Shown here: positions 43,664 through 52,262 of the stretch, piece after piece | How positions within the stretch are numbered: the stretch's first letter is position 1 | Layout: each line of letters starts with the position of its first letter | Source: Streptomyces diastaticus subsp. diastaticus | GTDB lineage: Bacteria; Actinomycetota; Actinomycetes; Streptomycetales; Streptomycetaceae | Direction: 5' to 3' | DNA length: 64,000 nucleotides | Assembly: GCF_011170125.1 (NCBI RefSeq) | Contig: NZ_BLLN01000003.1 | Coordinates: 1,932,501-1,996,500 of the forward strand | The notes under the pieces: generated by a model | What the model saw: the letters and a program-made list of their open reading frames with translations, nothing else | Database searches by the model: none | What the model was told of the DNA's origin: nothing | Made by a program: the position numbers and the translations under genes

Positions 43664-44431
43664 ATGCAGCTCGAAGGACGCGTCGCGGTCATCACCGGGG
43701 GCGGGGACGGAATCGGCGCCGGAGTGGCCCGGCGGTTCGCCGCCGAGGGGGCAGCGGTCCTGGTCGCGGACGTGAACGAGGAGACCGGCCGGGCCGTGGC
43801 CGACGAGATCGGCGGCCGTTTCGTGCGCACGGACGTCGCCGACAAGGCACAGGTGCTGGAGATGGTCGACACCGCGGTCCGTGAGTGGGGCAGCGTCGAC
43901 GTCCTGGTCAACAACGCCTGGGCGGCCGGCGAACTGGGCCGGGTGGAGGACAAGACGGACGCCCTGCTGGCCCGGGGACTGGGCATCGGCTTCTACGGAC
44001 CGTTCTGGGCCATGCGGGCGGCCTTCCCCCACATGAGGGAACGGGGATGGGGCCGGATCGTCAACATGTGCAGCCTCAACGGCGTGAACGCCCACATGGG
44101 CACCCTGGAGTACAACGCCGCCAAGGAGGCCCTGCGTACCCTGACCCGGACCGCCGCCCGGGAGTGGGCCTCCACCGGGATCGTGGTCAACGCCCTCTGC
44201 CCCGGAGCCAAGAGCGCGGCATTCCGGCGACGGATGCGGGACAACCCTGAGCTGGAGAAGGCGTCCGGCGCCATGAACCCCATGGGGCGGATGGGCGACC
44301 CCGAGCGGGACATCGCCCCGGCGGCGCTGTTCCTCGCGAGCGAGGGCGCGCGCTACGTCACCGGCAACACGCTCCACGTCGACGGCGGTGCGCACATCAA
44401 CGGCGTCGCCTGGGCCCCCGAGCTGCCCTGA
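43664..44431 (+). CDS. Short-chain dehydrogenase/reductase
   Basis: A 255-residue classical SDR: TGGGDGIG at 11-18, ADVNEE after strand 2 (Asp suggests NAD), Ser137, Tyr150 and Lys154 (YNAAK). NNAW replaces the usual NNAG. GTGGGAGGCAG before the ATG is a strong ribosome site. It may oxidise a ring or side-chain alcohol of the steroid; nothing in the sequence fixes the substrate. It is the last plus-strand gene before a convergent HIP operon. Confidence 0.82.
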   Translation: MQLEGRVAVITGGGDGIGAGVARRFAAEGAAVLVADVNEETGRAVADEIGGRFVRTDVADKAQVLEMVDTAVREWGSVDVLVNNAWAAGELGRVEDKTDALLARGLGIGFYGPFWAMRAAFPHMRERGWGRIVNMCSLNGVNAHMGTLEYNAAKEALRTLTRTAAREWASTGIVVNALCPGAKSAAFRRRMRDNPELEKASGAMNPMGRMGDPERDIAPAALFLASEGARYVTGNTLHVDGGAHINGVAWAPELP

Positions 44432-44440
44432 CGTGTCCGG

Positions 44441-44472
44441 GCCCGGGAGAGACGGCACGCGCCCTCCCGGGC
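44441..44472. terminator. Bidirectional terminator hairpin
   Basis: A 9-bp stem (GCCCGGGAG at 44441-44449 with CTCCCGGGC at 44464-44472) and a 14-nt loop lie in the 54-bp gap between convergent SDR genes. Confidence 0.7.
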
Positions 44473-44485
44473 TCCGGCGTCTCCC

Positions 44486-45352
44486 TCACACCTGCCCGCT
44501 CGCCGACTTCGCGGCGAGGAACCGGGCCGGGAGCTCCCCGCCGCCGTGCACCGCGAGGTCCGCCCCGTTGACGTACGCGGACAGGTCGCTCGCCAAGAAC
44601 AAGCAGGCGCGGGCGACGTCCGCGGGGACGGCCATCCGGCCCATCGGCACGACACCGGCCACCGAGGCGCCGCCGTCGGCGCCGTAGACGGACGCCGCGC
44701 TCCCGGTGCGGACCAGGCCGGTGGTGATGTGGTTGACCCGCACCTCCGGTGCCCACTCCAGGGCCAGAGCCTTCGTGAGGGCCAGCAGTCCCGCCTTGGC
44801 GGCCGTGTAGGCGGCGGTGCCCGGCTGGGGGTCGTGCGCGGAGACACTGCCGATGTTGACGACCGAGCCGCCGCCCGGCCGGGTCCGCATGGCGCCGTGC
44901 GCCGCCTGCGCCACATAGAACGGTGCGAGGAGGTTGAGCGCGACGATCTTCTCCACGAAGCGCGGCGAGACGGTCGCCGCGTCCGCGTCAGGAGAGCCGC
45001 CCGCGTTGTTGACGAGCACGTCGAGACGGCCGAAGCGCTCCACCGTACGGTCGACCAGCTCCGCCGCGGCCGCCGGATCGCGCACGTCGGCGGCGACGAA
45101 GAACGCCTCGCGGCCCGCTGCCGCCGGCAGCGCGGCGGGAGCGGTGCGCCCGCAGACCACGACGTCGGCCCCGGCTCCGAGGAACGCCTGGGCTGTCGCG
45201 GCCCCGATGCCCTTGGTGCCGCCGGTGACGAGCACCACGCGTCCGGTGAAGTCCAACGGGTCGTCGAGGTCGGACGCCATGTCCGCCTTCGTGTCCGATG
45301 CCATGCCCGGCGTGATGTCGCGCGTGTGGTCGGGCGTGTTCTCGATGTCCAT
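44486..45352 (-). CDS. Short-chain dehydrogenase/reductase of the HIP operon
   Basis: A 288-residue SDR with TGGTKGIG at 43-50, Ser169, Tyr182 and Lys186 (YTAAK). The first 30 or so residues are a non-conserved Asp/Met-rich leader (ITPGMASDTKADMASDLDD), in which later ATG codons could be the true start; AGAGG before 45352 supports the long form. It is the last gene of a minus-strand operon with three acyl-CoA dehydrogenases and an enoyl-CoA hydratase, so a hydroxyacyl-CoA dehydrogenase role in ring C/D breakdown is likely. Confidence 0.78.
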   Translation of the reverse strand: MDIENTPDHTRDITPGMASDTKADMASDLDDPLDFTGRVVLVTGGTKGIGAATAQAFLGAGADVVVCGRTAPAALPAAAGREAFFVAADVRDPAAAAELVDRTVERFGRLDVLVNNAGGSPDADAATVSPRFVEKIVALNLLAPFYVAQAAHGAMRTRPGGGSVVNIGSVSAHDPQPGTAAYTAAKAGLLALTKALALEWAPEVRVNHITTGLVRTGSAASVYGADGGASVAGVVPMGRMAVPADVARACLFLASDLSAYVNGADLAVHGGGELPARFLAAKSASGQV

Positions 45353-45387
45353 GTCTGCCGGCCTCTCCCCTTCACCAGCGTGGCTGT

Positions 45388-46473
45388 TCAGTGCGAAGCG
45401 GGTACGAGCCCGAGCCCGGCGGCGAGCCGTGCCCGGTGCTCAGCGGGCGGGCCGAACAGCTCGCCCGCCCCGTGCGCCCGCTTGAAGTGGCGGTGCGCCT
45501 CGTGCTCCCAGGTGATGCCGATGCCGCCGTGCAACTGGATCGTCTCGCCGGCCACCGCCGAGAAGGCCTCGGAGCACACCGACTTGGCGACGGCGGCGGC
45601 CCGCGGCAGCGCGCCCGGGGTCTCGTCGGCGGCGAAGGCCGCGCCGAGCGCCGCCGAACGCGCCGACTCCACCAGCACGTAAGCGTCCGCCAGCCGGTGC
45701 TTGACGGCCTGGAAGGAGCCGATGGCGCGGCCGAACTGGACGCGTTCACGAGCGTAGGCGACGGTGAGCGCGAGACAGCGCTCGGCGGCACCCACCTGCT
45801 CGGCGGCGAGCGCCGTGCAGGCCAGGTCCCGCACGTGCGCGAGGACCCGTTCCCCGTCGCCCGCGACTCCGACCGGCCGTCCCTCGGCGCCCTCCAGGAC
45901 CCACCTGGCCTGGCTCCGGGTGCCGTCCATCGTGACGACGGGCTCGCGGCGCGCCCCGGGGGCGTCCACCGGAACCTCGAAGAGCGAGACGCCGGCCGCC
46001 GTACGGGCCGCGACGAGCAGCACGTCGACACCGCCCGGCCAGTCCAGGACGTGCTCCTTGACGCCGCTGAGGGACCAGGCGTCCCCGCCGGGCCCCGGCA
46101 CCGCGCGGGTGCGCACCGACTCCGCGTCCCACGAGCCCTGTTCGGCCCAGGCCAGCGCGCCGACAGAGCGGCCCTCGGCCAGCGCGGGCAGCAGACGCGC
46201 ACACGCCGCCTTGTCGCCGGAGGCGAGCAGCGCGCCCGCCGTGAGCACCGCCGAGCCGAGCACGGGCAGCGGGCTCAGGCACCGGCCCAGCTCCTCCATC
46301 AGCACGTGCACGTCCCGGGCGCCGCCGCCGACACCGCCGTACTCCTCGGGCACGGCCAGCGCGGCCACGCCGATCTGCCCGGCCAACGGCCCCCAGGCCG
46401 TGGCTCCCTCGTACCGGTTCAGCAACGATCGTACGGCCGACCGTAGTTCTTCCTGCTCGTCCGTCAGCCTCAT
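45388..46473 (-). CDS. Acyl-CoA dehydrogenase of the HIP operon (FadE31/32/33 group)
   Basis: A 361-residue acyl-CoA dehydrogenase. MRLTDEQEELRSAVRSLL opens the alpha domain, with VPEEYGGVGGG, RVQFGRAIGSFQAVKHRLAD and QLHGGIGITWEHEAHRHFKR following. It belongs with the products of 46514 and 47500. In Mycobacterium three FadE proteins (31, 32, 33) act on late ring-opened intermediates such as MOODA-CoA; the trio here is the natural counterpart. Which copy equals which FadE cannot be set by eye, although the QFG..IGSFQAVKHRLAD and WEHEAH wording suggests FadE32 for this one. Confidence 0.82.
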   Translation of the reverse strand: MRLTDEQEELRSAVRSLLNRYEGATAWGPLAGQIGVAALAVPEEYGGVGGGARDVHVLMEELGRCLSPLPVLGSAVLTAGALLASGDKAACARLLPALAEGRSVGALAWAEQGSWDAESVRTRAVPGPGGDAWSLSGVKEHVLDWPGGVDVLLVAARTAAGVSLFEVPVDAPGARREPVVTMDGTRSQARWVLEGAEGRPVGVAGDGERVLAHVRDLACTALAAEQVGAAERCLALTVAYARERVQFGRAIGSFQAVKHRLADAYVLVESARSAALGAAFAADETPGALPRAAAVAKSVCSEAFSAVAGETIQLHGGIGITWEHEAHRHFKRAHGAGELFGPPAEHRARLAAGLGLVPASH

Positions 46474-46513
46474 CGGGCTGCTCCCCTCGGTGTGTGACGC
46501 GGTCGCGGGCGCG

Positions 46514-47500
46514 TCAGACGGTCAGTACGCGGGCTCGGCACGCGGCCGGGGCGCCCCAGGCGTCGCGCAGCGGTCGTGCCTTGCGGATCCACAGGGACAG
46601 GTCCAGTTCGTCGGTGTAGCCGACCGCGCCGTGCAACTGGAGGGCGGTGCGTGCGGCCCGGTGGGCGGCCTCGCCCGCGGTGACCTTGGCGGCGGCGACA
46701 TCCCGCCCGGCCTCGGCGGAGCCGGCGGCGAGCGCGAGGGCGGCACCGTGGATCAGCGGCTCCGCGAACTCCAGGGCGACCAGGGTGTCTGCCAGCCGGT
46801 GCTTGACCGCCTGGAAGGAGCCGATGGGCACCCCGAACTGGGTGCGCTGCTTGACGTACTCGACGGTGCGGGTGAGCAGCGCCCGGCCCAGCCCCAGACA
46901 CTGGGCCGCGGTGGCCAGCGCGGCCACGTCGGAGGCGTGCGCGGCCGCCGGCACCACCGCGGGGCCCTCGGCGAGCACCGTTCCGCCGGACGGCCGGGAC
47001 AGGCGCCGCGCCGGATCGGCGGAGGGCTGCGAAGGACCCGGCTTCGCGCCCGCGCGCACCACGTCACCGTCCACGACCAGCACTGTGTCGGCCGCGTCCG
47101 CGTCCAGGGCGTACGGGCCGAGGGCGGTCAGGCACAGCGAGGCCACGGTCTCACCGGAGGCGATGCCGGGCAGGTGGGCGGCGGCCGTGTCCGGGTCGCC
47201 GAGCCGGTCGAGGAACGCCGCGGCGGCGACCGTCTCCACCAGCGGGCCGGGCACGGCGTGCCGGCCCAACTCGATGAAAGCCGAGGCGAGTTCGAGCGGC
47301 AGGGGTCCGAACCCCTCGTGCCGCTCCGGCACCGCCAGGGCGAACACTCCGGCCTCGGCCAGCCGCGTCCACAGGGCCCGCCCCGGTGCGTGGTCCCCGG
47401 CGGCCCAGGACCGCACCGTGGCCGGGGTGTGGGAGGAGGCGAGGAGACCGCCGAGGGAGCGGGTGAACTCCCGCTGACCGGCGTCGAGGAAGAACCGCAT
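46514..47500 (-). CDS. Acyl-CoA dehydrogenase of the HIP operon (short, beta-type)
   Basis: A 328-residue acyl-CoA dehydrogenase, shorter than its neighbours and weak in the middle domain (residues about 115-190 lack the usual flavin-contact motifs). The C-terminal half is normal: RTQFGVPIGSFQAVKHRLAD and LHGAVGYTDELDLSLW. It probably pairs with the 47500 product as a heteromer, in the manner of other steroid FadE pairs. The ATG at 47500 overlaps the preceding stop (ATGA). A longer open frame upstream belongs to another reading frame and is discarded. Confidence 0.8.
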   Translation of the reverse strand: MRFFLDAGQREFTRSLGGLLASSHTPATVRSWAAGDHAPGRALWTRLAEAGVFALAVPERHEGFGPLPLELASAFIELGRHAVPGPLVETVAAAAFLDRLGDPDTAAAHLPGIASGETVASLCLTALGPYALDADAADTVLVVDGDVVRAGAKPGPSQPSADPARRLSRPSGGTVLAEGPAVVPAAAHASDVAALATAAQCLGLGRALLTRTVEYVKQRTQFGVPIGSFQAVKHRLADTLVALEFAEPLIHGAALALAAGSAEAGRDVAAAKVTAGEAAHRAARTALQLHGAVGYTDELDLSLWIRKARPLRDAWGAPAACRARVLTV

Positions 47501-48675
47501 CACCGGCGTCCCTTCGGCAGGCCGAGCAACCGCTCGGCGATGATGTCGCGCTGGATCTCGTTGGTGCCCGCGTAGATGGGCCCGGCCAGGGAGAACGTGT
47601 ACCCCTCGGCCCAGGCGCCGTGGTCGGGCGACTCGGGTGCGTGATCGGCGAGTTCGCCGCACGGACCGAGCAGGTCCAGGGCCGTCTCGTGCAGGGCGAT
47701 GTCCAGCTCGGACCAGTAGATCTTGTTGAGGCTGGAGGCGGCGCCGGCCGGGCCGCCCTCGTCGTGCAGGACGCGGGAGGCGCCCGCGTAGGAGAACAAC
47801 CGGTAGGCGCGGGCGCCGATCACCGCGTCGGCGACCCGGTCGCGCAGTGCCGTGTCCCCGGGATCGCCGTGTTCGCGCCACAGCGCGGTCAGCCGGTCGG
47901 CGGCGGCGGTGAATCGGCCCGGGCTGCGCAGGGTGAGCCCGCGCTCGTCGCCGGTCGTGCTCATCGCCACCCGCCAGCCCTGGCCCACCTCGCCGATGAC
48001 GTCCTCGTCCGGCACGAACACGTCGTCCAGGAAGAGCTCCGCGAAGGCCGGCCTGCCGTCGAGCCGCCCGATGGGCCGCACCGTGACGCCGTCGGCGTCC
48101 AGCGGGAACATCAGGTACGTCAGCCCGCGGTGCGGCCTGCCGGCGTCCGGGTCGCTGCGGAACAGGCCGAAGGCCCGGTCGGCGAACGCGGCCCGCGACG
48201 ACCAGGTCTTCTGGCCGCTCAGCAGCCAGCCGCCCCCGGTGCGCCGCGCCCTCGAACTGAGCGAGGCCAGGTCGGACCCGGACTCCGGCTCGGACCAGGC
48301 CTGCGCCCAGATGACCTCGCCGCTCGCCATCGCGGGCAGGATCCGCGCCCGCTGCTCGGCGGTGCCGTGCTCGAAGAGGGTGGGGGCGAGCAGGTTGATG
48401 CCGTTCTGGCTGACCCGCCCGGGGGCGCCGGCGGCGAAGTACTCCTCCTCGAAGACCATCCAGCGCAGGATCGAGGCACCCCGCCCGCCGAACTCCTCGG
48501 GCCAGGACACCACCGACCAGCGGTCGGCGGCCAGTTCGGCCTCCCACCGCCGGTGCGCGGCGAAACCCTCGGCGCTCTCCAGGGACGGCAGGGGGGTGGC
48601 CGGCACGTGCGCCGCCAGCCAGGCACGGGCCTCGGCGCGGAACGCCTCGTCCGCCTCGCTGAAGTCGAGGTCCAT
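47500..48675 (-). CDS. Acyl-CoA dehydrogenase of the HIP operon (alpha-type)
   Basis: A 391-residue acyl-CoA dehydrogenase with all expected parts: WPEEFGGRGAS in the N-terminal domain, AQAWSEPESGSDLASL at the flavin site, GQKTWSSRA, ELFLDDVFVPDEDVIG and the C-terminal PIYAGTNEIQRDIIAERLLGLPKG. It would act on a ring C/D degradation intermediate together with the short FadE encoded next to it. It is coupled by ATGA overlaps at both ends, after the enoyl-CoA hydratase gene. Confidence 0.84.
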   Translation of the reverse strand: MDLDFSEADEAFRAEARAWLAAHVPATPLPSLESAEGFAAHRRWEAELAADRWSVVSWPEEFGGRGASILRWMVFEEEYFAAGAPGRVSQNGINLLAPTLFEHGTAEQRARILPAMASGEVIWAQAWSEPESGSDLASLSSRARRTGGGWLLSGQKTWSSRAAFADRAFGLFRSDPDAGRPHRGLTYLMFPLDADGVTVRPIGRLDGRPAFAELFLDDVFVPDEDVIGEVGQGWRVAMSTTGDERGLTLRSPGRFTAAADRLTALWREHGDPGDTALRDRVADAVIGARAYRLFSYAGASRVLHDEGGPAGAASSLNKIYWSELDIALHETALDLLGPCGELADHAPESPDHGAWAEGYTFSLAGPIYAGTNEIQRDIIAERLLGLPKGRR

Positions 48676-49580
48676 CAGCCGCCCGCCTTCTTCATCGCCT
48701 TGATGTCCACGCCGCCGAGCGCGTCCGTCGCGGTCTCGGCGTTGTGCGCGTGCGCGAGGTGGTGCAGACCGAAGACCGAATCCATGCCGGCGTGCAGGCC
48801 CTGGAGGTCCTCGGCCTGGTTCACGGCGCGCTTGGTCAGCGCGAGACCGAGGCGCGGCATCTCGGCCACACGCAGTGCCAGCGTCTTCGTCTCGGCGGCC
48901 AGCTCCTCCCGCGGCACGACCCGGTTGACCATGCCGACCTCGTACGCGCGCCGGGCGCTCATGCGGTCGCCGGTGAAGAGGAACTCCTTGGCGACGCGCG
49001 GCGGCATCACCCACGGGTGGGCGAAGTACTCTACGCCCGGGATGCCCATCCGCACCACCGGGTCGGCGAAGAACGCGTCCTCGGAGGCGACGATCAGGTC
49101 GCACACCCAGGCGAGCATCAGCCCGCCCGCCACACAGGCGCCCTGCACGGAGGCGACGACCGGCTTGGGCAGCTCCCGCCAGCGTCGGCACATGCCGAGG
49201 TACACCTCGGACTCGCGGGCGAACCGGCTCTCCGCGCCCTGCTTGTCCGAGTGGTCCCACCACAGTCCCGCGCGGCGCTCGAACGGCAGGTGGGAGTCCC
49301 GTCCGGGGGTGCCGATGTCGTGACCGGCGGAGAAGTGCCTGCCCGCGCCGGCCAGCACGACGGTCTTGACCTCGTCGTCCTCGGCCGCGCGGTAGAACGC
49401 CCGGTCCAGGGCGTAGGTCATCGCGGAGTTCTGGGCGTTGCGGTACTCGGGCCGGTTCATGGTGACCGTCGCGACCGGGCCCCGCTTCTCGTAGCGGACG
49501 GGCACGTCGGAGGCGGCGGGCGGCTCGGACGCGTCGGGCGCGTCCGGCGCCTCGGGTCCGTGGTGGTGGGCAGCGGACAT
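48675..49580 (-). CDS. Enoyl-CoA hydratase/isomerase family protein
   Basis: A 301-residue crotonase-family protein. The oxyanion-hole segments are visible: GAGRHFSAGHDIG in the first half and QGACVAGGLMLAW in the second. The N-terminal 35 residues are a His/Pro/Ala-rich leader absent from classical hydratases. ATG 49580 is preferred since GGAGGG lies seven bases upstream. It heads the minus-strand HIP operon, and its start is 14 bp from a KstR2-like box. It may hydrate an enoyl-CoA produced by the FadE trio. It is distinct from the EchA20-like ring hydrolase at 56541. Confidence 0.83.
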   Translation of the reverse strand: MSAAHHHGPEAPDAPDASEPPAASDVPVRYEKRGPVATVTMNRPEYRNAQNSAMTYALDRAFYRAAEDDEVKTVVLAGAGRHFSAGHDIGTPGRDSHLPFERRAGLWWDHSDKQGAESRFARESEVYLGMCRRWRELPKPVVASVQGACVAGGLMLAWVCDLIVASEDAFFADPVVRMGIPGVEYFAHPWVMPPRVAKEFLFTGDRMSARRAYEVGMVNRVVPREELAAETKTLALRVAEMPRLGLALTKRAVNQAEDLQGLHAGMDSVFGLHHLAHAHNAETATDALGGVDIKAMKKAGG

Positions 49581-49594
49581 CAGGCCCTCCTTCC

Positions 49595-49612
49595 CTAACA
49601 AGTGTTTGGTAG
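49595..49612. promoter_or_regulatory. KstR2-box-like palindrome 1
   Basis: CTAACAAGTGTTTGGTAG fits the published KstR2 pattern AnCAAGnnCTTGnT with one mismatch (TTTG for CTTG). It lies exactly between the divergent starts, 14 bp from each gene (49580 minus, 49627 plus). The second copy at 57316 matches it at 15 of 18 positions on the opposite strand. Confidence 0.8.
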
Positions 49613-49626
49613 ATTAACGTAACGGC

Positions 49627-50793
49627 ATGAGCAGCGTCGAGGAGTTCCGCGCCGAGATCCGCGGCTGGCTGGCCGCCCACCTCACCGGCGCCTTCGCGGG
49701 CCTGCGGGGCCGCGGCGGGCCCGGCCGCGAGCACGAGGTCTTCGCCGAGAGGCTGGAGTGGGAGAGGCACATGGCCGCCGCCGGCTGGACCTGCGTCGGC
49801 TGGCCCGAGGAGTACGGCGGCCGCGGTGCGAGCCTCGAACAGCAGGTCGCCTTTCACGAGGAATACGCCCTGGCCGACGCCCCCGCCCGGGTCAACCACA
49901 TCGCCGAGCAGCTGCTCGGCCCCACCCTGATCGCCTTCGGCACCCCCGGGCAGCGGGCCAGGTTCCTGCCGCCGATCGTCGCCGCCGAGGAACTGTGGTG
50001 CCAGGGCTACAGCGAGCCCGACGCGGGCTCCGACCTGGCGAACGTCCGGACCAGGGCCGTTCACGAGGGCGACGACTGGGTGGTCACCGGGCAGAAGATC
50101 TGGACGTCACTCGCCCACGAGTCGCAGTGGTGCTTCGTCGTCGCCCGCACCGAACCGGGCTCGCAGCGCCACAAGGGGCTGTCCTACCTGCTGGTCCCGC
50201 TGGATCAGCCCGGGGTCGACATCCGCCCCATCACCCAGCTGACCGGCACCTCCGAGTTCAACGAGGTCTTCTTCGACGGCGCCCGCACCCGCGCCGAGCA
50301 CATCGTCGGCGCCCCCGGCGACGGCTGGCGGGTGGCCATGGCCACCCTCGGTTTCGAGCGCGGCGTCTCCACCCTCGGCCAGCAGGTCGGCTTCCGGCGC
50401 GAGCTGGAGACCCTCATCGAGGCGGCGAAACGCAACGGCTCGGCGGACGACCCGCTGATCCGCGACCGGCTCGCCCGCGCCTGGACGGGCCTGGAGACCA
50501 TCCGCTGCAACGCCCTGCGGATGCTCGGCGGCGTGGCGGACGGCGCACCGGGGCCCGAGGCGTCCATCGGCAAGATCTTCTGGGCCACCTGGCACCGTGA
50601 GCTGGGCGAACTCGCCATGGACGTGTGCGGTGCCGGCGGCATGCTCGCCGCCGGCGACCCCTACGACCTGGACGACTGGCAGCGGCTGTTCCTCTTCTCC
50701 CGCTCCGACACCATCTACGCCGGGTCCAACGAGATCCAGCGCAACATCATCGCCGAGCGCGTCCTCGGCCTGCCCAAGGAGGCCCGCCCGTGA
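49627..50793 (+). CDS. fadE30: Acyl-CoA dehydrogenase (FadE30-like)
   Basis: A 388-residue acyl-CoA dehydrogenase with WPEEYGGRGAS, CQGYSEPDAGSDLANV, GQKIWTSLA, FNEVFFDGA and DTIYAGSNEIQRNIIAERVLGLPKEA. It precedes an IpdF-like SDR, as fadE30 does in mycobacteria. FadE30 dehydrogenates the propionyl side chain of 5-OH-HIP-CoA, starting its beta-oxidation. The gene is directly under the KstR2-like box and leads the operon fadE30-ipdF-kstR2-fadA6. It overlaps ipdF by GTGA. The FadE30 identity depends on this context as much as on sequence. Confidence 0.82.
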   Translation: MSSVEEFRAEIRGWLAAHLTGAFAGLRGRGGPGREHEVFAERLEWERHMAAAGWTCVGWPEEYGGRGASLEQQVAFHEEYALADAPARVNHIAEQLLGPTLIAFGTPGQRARFLPPIVAAEELWCQGYSEPDAGSDLANVRTRAVHEGDDWVVTGQKIWTSLAHESQWCFVVARTEPGSQRHKGLSYLLVPLDQPGVDIRPITQLTGTSEFNEVFFDGARTRAEHIVGAPGDGWRVAMATLGFERGVSTLGQQVGFRRELETLIEAAKRNGSADDPLIRDRLARAWTGLETIRCNALRMLGGVADGAPGPEASIGKIFWATWHRELGELAMDVCGAGGMLAAGDPYDLDDWQRLFLFSRSDTIYAGSNEIQRNIIAERVLGLPKEARP

Positions 50794-51578
50794 CCCCGAA
50801 GCCGCCGACTCCGGTACCGGGGCACGCCCTGCTGGCCGGACGCACCGCCGTGATCACCGCCGCCGCGGGTGCCGGGATCGGCGGCGCCACTGCCCGCAGG
50901 TTCCTGGAGGAGGGCGCCCGCGTCGTCATCGGTGACGCACACGCACGACGCCTGCGGGAGAGTGCCGCAGCCCTCCGTGACGAGTTCGGCGCCGGCAACG
51001 TCGCCGCCCTGCCCTGCGACGTCACCGACGAAGACCAGGTCGACGCCTTGTTCGCGCTCGCCGCCGAACACCACGGCGGCCTGGACATCGTCGTCAACAA
51101 CGCCGGGCTCGGTGGCACCGCCGACCTCGTCCACATGACGGACGAGCAGTGGTCCAGGGTCCTGGACGTCACGCTGGGCGGCACCTTCCGCTGCACCCGT
51201 GCCGCCTTGCGCCGGCTCAAGGAACAGGACGGCGAGGGCGTCGTCGTCAACAACGCCTCCGTCATCGGCTGGCGGGCCCAGCGCGGCCAGGCCCACTACG
51301 CCGCAGCCAAGGCCGGCGTCATGGCCCTCACCCGGTGCGCCGCCCTGGAGGCCGCCGACTTCGGCGTACGGGTCAACGCCGTCGCCCCGAGCCTCGCCAT
51401 GCACCCGCACCTGGCGAAGGTCACCACCCCCGAACTGCTCGCCGAGCTGACCGAACGCGAGGCCTTCGGCCGGTACGCCGAGCCCTGGGAGATCGCCAAC
51501 GTCATCGTCTTCCTGGCCAGCGGCTACTCGTCGTACATGACCGGTGAGACGGTCTCCGTCAGCAGTCAGAGAGCATGA
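50790..51578 (+). CDS. ipdF: 5-OH-HIC-CoA dehydrogenase (IpdF-like SDR)
   Basis: A 262-residue SDR with the unusual glycine motif TAAAGAGIG (23-31), an IGDAHARR turn, Ser157, Tyr170 and Lys174 (YAAAK). IpdF oxidises the C5 hydroxyl of the HIC-CoA intermediate before IpdC and EchA20 act. The altered TAAAG motif and the neighbouring fadE30 are what favour IpdF over a generic SDR. Start GTG 50790 overlaps the fadE30 stop. The kstR2 gene follows 4 bp after its stop. Confidence 0.8.
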   Translation: MTPKPPTPVPGHALLAGRTAVITAAAGAGIGGATARRFLEEGARVVIGDAHARRLRESAAALRDEFGAGNVAALPCDVTDEDQVDALFALAAEHHGGLDIVVNNAGLGGTADLVHMTDEQWSRVLDVTLGGTFRCTRAALRRLKEQDGEGVVVNNASVIGWRAQRGQAHYAAAKAGVMALTRCAALEAADFGVRVNAVAPSLAMHPHLAKVTTPELLAELTEREAFGRYAEPWEIANVIVFLASGYSSYMTGETVSVSSQRA

Positions 51579-51582
51579 GCGG

Positions 51583-52221
51583 ATGAAGAACAACTCCGCC
51601 GCCTCGTCATCGTCCGCCGCCTCCTCGGCCCCGGCCCCGTCCGCCGTGGAGCGCCGCGCCGAGATCCTGGCCACCGCCGCCCAGGTCTTCGCCGACCAGG
51701 GCTACAACGCCACCACGGTGCGCCGCATCGCCGACGCCGCCGGGATGCTCGCGGGCAGCCTCTACTACCACTTCGACTCCAAGGAGTCGATGCTGGACGA
51801 GATCCTCACCGCCTTCCTGGACGAACTGTGGGCCGGCTACGACACCGTGCTCGCCGCCGAACTCGGACCGCGGGAGACCATCGAGGCCCTCGTCACCGAG
51901 TCCTTCCGGCAGATCGACCGGCACGGTCCCGCGGTCGCCATCTACCAGAAGGAATCCAGGCACCTCGCCGTCCAGCCGCGCTTCGGCTACCTCTCCGACT
52001 CCCAGACGAAGTTCGAGAACGCCTGGCTGCGCACCCTGGAACGCGGCGTCGCCGAGCACGTCTTCCGTGCCGACCTCGACGTGCGGCTCGTCTACCGGTT
52101 CGTGCGCGACACCGTATGGGTCGCCGCCTCCTGGTACCGCCCCGGCGGCATCCACAGCCCGGAGGAGATCGCCCGCCAGTACCTGTCCATGGTCCTGGAA
52201 GGCATCACTCCGCGCACCTGA
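51583..52221 (+). CDS. kstR2: TetR-family repressor KstR2 homologue
   Basis: A 212-residue TetR regulator. The HTH reads RRAEILATAAQVFADQGY, TVRRIADAAGMLAGSLYYHFDSKE, and the ligand domain keeps AVAIYQKESRHLAVQPRFGYL and DLDVRLVYRFVRDTVWVAASWYRPGG. These run close to mycobacterial KstR2 along its length, which represses HIP genes and releases DNA on binding HIP-CoA. The N-terminal 20 residues are Ser/Ala-rich and non-conserved. Being inside the operon whose promoter carries the box, it should be autoregulated. It follows ipdF by 4 bp and precedes fadA6. Confidence 0.92.
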   Translation: MKNNSAASSSSAASSAPAPSAVERRAEILATAAQVFADQGYNATTVRRIADAAGMLAGSLYYHFDSKESMLDEILTAFLDELWAGYDTVLAAELGPRETIEALVTESFRQIDRHGPAVAIYQKESRHLAVQPRFGYLSDSQTKFENAWLRTLERGVAEHVFRADLDVRLVYRFVRDTVWVAASWYRPGGIHSPEEIARQYLSMVLEGITPRT

Positions 52222-52262
52222 CGCACCACCGCCCATCTGACGAAGGACATGAAGGAGCAGCC

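Noticed and set aside
47500..50064. A single 854-codon minus-strand protein covering the enoyl-CoA hydratase and dehydrogenase region
   Set aside because: Only its C-terminal 391 residues are an acyl-CoA dehydrogenase; the earlier part is an out-of-frame reading of the hydratase gene, which has its own motifs and ribosome site.
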